Positions 60,099-64,000 of a stretch of 64,000 bases of DNA are shown piece after piece. The notes beneath the pieces were generated by a model, which had not been told where the DNA came from, did no database searches, and saw only the letters and a program-made list of their open reading frames with translations. Numbering within the stretch: position 1 is the stretch's first letter; every line of letters begins with the position of its first letter. The position numbers and the translations under genes were made by a program. Location of the stretch: positions 29,238 through 93,237 of the forward strand of contig JBDVOJ010000108.1 in the NCBI GenBank assembly GCA_039969155.1, in the 5' to 3' direction. Origin of the DNA: GCA-002733465 sp039969155. Its GTDB lineage: Bacteria; Pseudomonadota; Gammaproteobacteria; Enterobacterales; Kangiellaceae.

Positions 60099-60572
60099 AT
60101 GCAAACAGTTTCGATTTTCGTTGATGTTCAAAATATCTACTACACGACAAGACAAACTTTTAATCGAAATTTTGATTACAATCGTTTTTGGTCACTTGCG
60201 ACTGAAAATCGAAAAGTAACAAAAGCGATTGCTTACGCTGTTGACCGTGGCGATAAAAAACAACAAGAGTTTCAGAATATTCTTAGAGCGATTGGTTTTG
60301 AAGTAAAGTTAAAGCCATTTATTCAACGATCAGATGGATCTGCTAAAGGCGATTGGGATGTTGGGATTGCACTTGATGCTATTGAATCGGCAGCTATTAG
60401 TGATACCGTAATCCTTGTAACCGGAGATGGCGATTTTGATATTTTAGCGGAGCGAATTAGAAAGAACCATTCTTGTTCAGTTGAAGTTTATGGTGTCGAG
60501 AAACTAACCGCGGCTTCGCTAATTAAAGCGGCTACTCGTTTTGTGCCAGTAGAGTCTGGTTTGTTGTTGTAA
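60099..60572 (+). CDS. NYN-domain (LabA/DUF88) protein
   Basis: The 157-residue protein has the PIN-like NYN fold with its acidic site: DVQNIYY (Asp8), the middle KGDWDVGIALDAIES and GDGDFDILAERIRK. NYN proteins are predicted metal-dependent RNases or RNA-binding proteins in the cytoplasm. Its ATG lies in a spacer of about 290 bases after the serine hydrolase gene (divergent), and it is convergent with glpQ. Targets are unknown. Confidence 0.9.
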   Translation: MQTVSIFVDVQNIYYTTRQTFNRNFDYNRFWSLATENRKVTKAIAYAVDRGDKKQQEFQNILRAIGFEVKLKPFIQRSDGSAKGDWDVGIALDAIESAAISDTVILVTGDGDFDILAERIRKNHSCSVEVYGVEKLTAASLIKAATRFVPVESGLLL

Positions 60573-60608
60573 CGGCAGAGTTTATCAAATATTCTACATT
60601 CTAAGGAC

Positions 60609-61769
60609 TTAGTTTCTTCTGATAAAATCAATTACTTTGTCCGGTTGATCGGTAAAGACACCGTCTACTTTTAGCTCGGTCAAAAAGATTTTCAATAGAT
60701 GGTCAAAATCTGTTGCAAACTCTGGGATCTTACTTCTCTCCGCTCGAAAAGTGTAGGGATGGATCGCTAGTCCGCTCGCTTTAGCATCAACTAGAAGTTT
60801 GCTTTCATTGATATTCATTTTATGCGAATCGTCTTTAACCAGCATTGGCATCCAAGGACCTATTCCGTCTGCGTATTGAGAAACTTTTTGCATGGCGCCT
60901 TGTTCAAATATCCAATCATAGTTGTAGGGGGTCAGCTCGCCATTTTTCAATCGCATGGTTTCATTCCAATCGGTATGAGCGATAAGTTGAACAAGCTTAA
61001 TATCCATATTCAAAGATGGCAGCAGTTGGTCATGTACGCGTTGAGTTTCCTCTGGATCAAAGCATTGAAAATAGACTTTATCTTGTTTAGTTAAATATCC
61101 GTATTGCTTTAATACTTGTAAGGTTTTTAAACTAATATCTTTACCTTCCATTAAGTGTAGCCATGGTGCCTTGACTTCAACGTAGATACCAATATCTTTC
61201 TGAGTGCTATGGTTTAAACCTTGAATTAACTCGATTTCTTCCTCTAAAGTTGAGACTTGAAAGTTAGACTTAAATATCGGAAAGCGATTGGGGTAAGGAG
61301 AGCTCATTGAGTTGGTTTTTTCGTCGAATTCAAAGCCTTCTGTCATTTTTAGTGTTTTTATTTCGGCTAAAGTAAAATCGATGGCCAACCAACGTTTTTC
61401 TCCAAACACCTCTCTAAATCGTGTCGGGTATTCCGTCATAACATTAGTGACTCGGTCTAGGTAGGGGTCATGCAGGACGACCAAATGATCATCTTTGGTC
61501 ATCACCACATCTTGCTCTATGTAATCGACGCCCATGGTATGCGCCATTGCTTTTGCTACCAAGGAATGTTCTGGTGCGTACCCACTGGCACCACGATGAG
61601 CGATCACGAGTGGCTTGTTTTCAGCTGAAAAGAAAGTAGTTGGTTTCATATTGTCTTGCTCTGAATTTGGTGAGTCTGAACTTGGTGAATGCGCACAGCC
61701 GCCGATTAGCCCAGCGGCTAAGCAGTTAAAAACTAATAATGCTTTTATAAGGTGGCTGTGTAATTGCAT
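60609..61769 (-). CDS. glpQ: Glycerophosphodiester phosphodiesterase, lipoprotein form
   Basis: The 386-residue protein has a lipoprotein signal with lipobox IGGC (Cys25). The GDPD barrel has HRGASGYAPEHS (catalytic His), EQDVVMTKDDHLVVLHDP and a C-terminal VDGVFTDQPDK. It cleaves glycerophosphodiesters to glycerol-3-phosphate in the periplasm. It lies 24 bases after glpT, which imports the product, so the two form a salvage operon. Confidence 0.94.
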   Translation of the reverse strand: MQLHSHLIKALLVFNCLAAGLIGGCAHSPSSDSPNSEQDNMKPTTFFSAENKPLVIAHRGASGYAPEHSLVAKAMAHTMGVDYIEQDVVMTKDDHLVVLHDPYLDRVTNVMTEYPTRFREVFGEKRWLAIDFTLAEIKTLKMTEGFEFDEKTNSMSSPYPNRFPIFKSNFQVSTLEEEIELIQGLNHSTQKDIGIYVEVKAPWLHLMEGKDISLKTLQVLKQYGYLTKQDKVYFQCFDPEETQRVHDQLLPSLNMDIKLVQLIAHTDWNETMRLKNGELTPYNYDWIFEQGAMQKVSQYADGIGPWMPMLVKDDSHKMNINESKLLVDAKASGLAIHPYTFRAERSKIPEFATDFDHLLKIFLTELKVDGVFTDQPDKVIDFIRRN

Positions 61770-61793
61770 GATTTCTTCTCGCGTAATAACTGT

Positions 61794-63149
61794 CTAGGAA
61801 CGATCGATTTGTTGCTGTCTTTTATGCTCAATCTCAGGTTTAACGGTTAGACCAATTAGAATGATCGCGCCAACACAACCGCCTGTTAGCAAGATAAAAC
61901 CGCCATCCCACCCAAAGTAATCAACCGTATAACCCAAAGCGATATTAGCAACCACTGCACCGCCTAAATAACCAAACAACCCCGTTAAACCTGCTGCCGT
62001 TCCAGCCGCTTTCTTTGGTACTAATTCTAGCGCGTACAGCCCAATCAACATGACTGGACCATAAATTAAAAATCCGATTGCCATCAGCGCGGCAATATCA
62101 ATACCGGGATTTCCAGCTGGATTCAACCAATACACAACCACGGCGACTAACACTAAAAGCATATATAAAATCGCGGCCGGTGCACGACGGCCTTTAAACC
62201 ATTTATCGCTAATCCAACCACATAATAAAGTCCCGGGTATTCCAGCCCATTCATAGAAAAAATAAGCCCAAGAGCTCTTATCAACGGTAAAGTCCTTTAC
62301 TTCGGAAAGATAAACTGGAGCCCAGTCGAGCACTCCATAACGTATCAAGTAAACAAATGCATTGGCAGCAGCAATAAACCAGAGTAACTTGTTGTTTAAT
62401 ACATACGAGACAAAGATCTTTTTGGCAGAGAATTCTTGTTCATGAGATTCGTCATAATCATTGGGAAAATCATTCCGATAAGTTTCGATTGAAGGTAGTC
62501 CGCAGGATTGTGGCGTGTCTTTCATTAATAAAAAAACAATGATTGCAATAAAGGTCGCGAAGGCTGCAGGTAGATAAAAAGCCGCATGCCAGTCATTGGT
62601 CCAAGCCATACCAAGTATAAAGATAGGGCCAATCAATCCACCACCGACATTGTGTGCAATATTCCAAAATGAAACGGTTTTACCGCGCTCATTACTTGAA
62701 AACCAATGCACCATGGTTCTGCCACACGCAGGCCATCCCATTCCTTGAAACCAACCATTTAGGAAGAGTAAGACGAACATGACTGTTACACCGCTGGTTG
62801 CCCAAGGTGCAAAACCAAAGGTAAACATGATCGCGGCAGAACACAACAAGCCAAAAGTTAAGAAGTATTTAGGGTTACTTCTATCGGATACACTTCCCAT
62901 TAAAAATTTACTTAGACCATAAGCGATGGAAACTGCTGAAAGAGCGGTACCAAGTTCGCCTCGTGAATAGCCTTGTTCTTCGATTAAAAAGGGCATTGCA
63001 AGAGAAAAATTCTTACGCACTAAATAATAGGCCGCATAACCAATAAAGATACCGACAAATACTTGCCATCTAAGTCGTTTATAATCGCGATCAATAGACT
63101 GGTTTGGCGCTGCCATCTTGTGTGGAACAGGTTTAAATAAACCGTACAT
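61794..63149 (-). CDS. glpT: Glycerol-3-phosphate transporter GlpT
   Basis: The 451-residue major facilitator has 12 helices and organophosphate:phosphate antiporter motifs: GYAAYYLVRKNFSLAMPFL, SDRSNPKYFL, GMGWPACGRTMVHWFSS and WNIAHNVGGGLIGP. It exchanges glycerol-3-phosphate for phosphate across the inner membrane. It lies between hemW (2-base gap) and glpQ (24-base gap) on the minus strand, so it may be transcribed with hemW. Confidence 0.94.
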   Translation of the reverse strand: MYGLFKPVPHKMAAPNQSIDRDYKRLRWQVFVGIFIGYAAYYLVRKNFSLAMPFLIEEQGYSRGELGTALSAVSIAYGLSKFLMGSVSDRSNPKYFLTFGLLCSAAIMFTFGFAPWATSGVTVMFVLLFLNGWFQGMGWPACGRTMVHWFSSNERGKTVSFWNIAHNVGGGLIGPIFILGMAWTNDWHAAFYLPAAFATFIAIIVFLLMKDTPQSCGLPSIETYRNDFPNDYDESHEQEFSAKKIFVSYVLNNKLLWFIAAANAFVYLIRYGVLDWAPVYLSEVKDFTVDKSSWAYFFYEWAGIPGTLLCGWISDKWFKGRRAPAAILYMLLVLVAVVVYWLNPAGNPGIDIAALMAIGFLIYGPVMLIGLYALELVPKKAAGTAAGLTGLFGYLGGAVVANIALGYTVDYFGWDGGFILLTGGCVGAIILIGLTVKPEIEHKRQQQIDRS

Positions 63150-63151
63150 AG

Positions 63152-64000
63152 TTAGTCGACTTCCTTAAACAAGATTCTTTCAGTTTTATCAAGTTGTGGA
63201 AATTTTTCGGGCATAAATTCATTTAGAATTTCATTTAAAAAAACGTAACCAGTGGAGGTTGGTTTGATGATATTTTGCTCCAACTCGACTAGCCCTCTTT
63301 GCTGACAGCGTTCAATTGATTTTTCTATTTGGTTAACGGGTATTCCTGTTCTAGGGGAAAACGAATTTAAACTAACACCCTGTTTCAATCGCATGGCGTT
63401 CATCATAAACTCTAAGGGCAATTCTTGATTGGTTACTGTCCGTGTTTTATCAACAAATGATTTTTCTTTATTGAGATAGTCTTTTGGGCTTCGGCGTTTA
63501 CTGGTTCGAATGATTTCTTGGGTATCAGCCCGAGTGATCTTTCCGTGAGCACCTGCACCAATTCCTACATAGTCACCAAACTGCCAATAGTTAGTATTGT
63601 GCCAAGAGGGATGTTTACCATTAAGATTAAATGCAGAAACTTCATATCGTTGATAGTTTTTATCGGTCAAAAACTCTAAGCCAGCTTCGCCAATATCTGC
63701 GAGTAAATCGTCGCTAGCCATATTTTTTGGCGGGGTATGATAAAAAGCGGTGTTCGGCTCTAGGGTCAACTGATACCAACTTAAGTGTTCCGGTTGTAAG
63801 TCCGTGGCTATGGTCAGATCGCTAAGCGCTTGCTCAATCGTTTGTTCCGGCAGCGCATACATTAAATCGATATTAATATTTTTGAATCCAGCCTGACGTG
63901 CAATTTCAAATGCACTTAGCGCTTCATCCGAGTGATGAATTCGTCCAAGTGTTTTTAAAAAAATATCATTAAAGCTTTGCACGCCAATGGAAATACGATT
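63152..64000 (-). CDS. hemW: Radical SAM heme chaperone HemW (3' part)
   Basis: The frame continues past the right edge of the window: the last visible codons read NRISIGVQSFND, a HemW core motif, so the apparent GTG at 63982 is an internal valine and not a start. INIDLMYALPEQT, HLSWYQLTLEPNTAFY and YVGIGAGAHGKI are family blocks, and the C-terminal HemN-like winged domain is complete. HemW handles heme and carries a 4Fe-4S cluster. The N-terminal CxxxCxxC lies outside the window. It stops 2 bases before glpT starts. Confidence 0.94.
   Translation of the reverse strand, partial: NRISIGVQSFNDIFLKTLGRIHHSDEALSAFEIARQAGFKNINIDLMYALPEQTIEQALSDLTIATDLQPEHLSWYQLTLEPNTAFYHTPPKNMASDDLLADIGEAGLEFLTDKNYQRYEVSAFNLNGKHPSWHNTNYWQFGDYVGIGAGAHGKITRADTQEIIRTSKRRSPKDYLNKEKSFVDKTRTVTNQELPLEFMMNAMRLKQGVSLNSFSPRTGIPVNQIEKSIERCQQRGLVELEQNIIKPTSTGYVFLNEILNEFMPEKFPQLDKTERILFKEVD

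Noticed and set aside
1..64000. tRNA or rRNA genes, prophage or integrative element
   Set aside because: No clover-leaf tRNA sequence, rRNA stretch, integrase or transposase was recognised while reading both strands; a covariance-model scan would be needed to exclude small RNAs.

Overview
The window looks like chromosomal DNA of a free-living, probably marine gammaproteobacterium. It is AT-rich, and its core genes are of gammaproteobacterial type: hslVU, a YejK/NdpA nucleoid protein, typA, dtd, heme A synthase, NhaD, hemW and a TatD of the E. coli subtype. Gene style and content recall Kangiellaceae/Aliikangiella-like bacteria, but that placement is from memory and weak. I see no rRNA, tRNA, integrase, transposase, prophage or CRISPR array.

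Layout. 1-4.1 kb: hslU (5' end only) and hslV, yejK, a membrane diguanylate cyclase and a LysR regulator. 4.3-8.8 kb: two related periplasmic solute-binding-like proteins (the first lacks its C-terminus), a membrane-anchored TPR protein and an SRPBCC protein. 9.1-13.0 kb: typA with a clear terminator, a small lipoprotein, prolyl aminopeptidase and dtd. 13.0-17.0 kb: a tight iron-transport unit of response regulator, histidine kinase, cupredoxin-like protein, FTR1-type permease and a periplasmic or outer-membrane protein. 17-24.4 kb: an LTA-synthase-like sulfatase-fold enzyme, small membrane proteins, a DUF6174 remnant and a flavin-transfer cluster (TlpA thioredoxin, DUF4266, DUF3570, ApbE). 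24.6-31.8 kb: NhaD, CtaA, an HPF-like/CBS pair, gamma-glutamyltransferase and a soluble PQQ-type sugar dehydrogenase. 31.8-36 kb: an RND efflux pump with its adaptor.

36.3-45.6 kb holds the most unusual part, a seven-gene same-strand cluster. In order of transcription it encodes a secreted TPR-CHAT cysteine protease, an ECF sigma factor, a single-pass anti-sigma-like protein, a histidine-rich protein, a leishmanolysin-like zinc metallopeptidase, an unknown 162-residue protein and a 772-residue cysteine-rich protein with transthyretin-like segments. A strong Rho-independent terminator follows the last gene, and an inverted repeat overlaps a candidate promoter before the first. The arrangement suggests an envelope signalling system in which a CHAT protease controls a sigma factor. 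That reading is an inference.

46-64 kb: a helical repeat lipoprotein, an MFS-acyltransferase fusion, an alpha/beta hydrolase, TatD, a GST-like protein, an alkyltransferase-like DNA repair protein, a dispersed repeat, an ABC/HlyD export operon divergent from an AhpD-like gene around a palindrome, an HxlR regulator divergent from a tautomerase around a YodB-like operator, a class C beta-lactamase-fold hydrolase, a NYN-domain protein, and hemW-glpT-glpQ running off the right edge.
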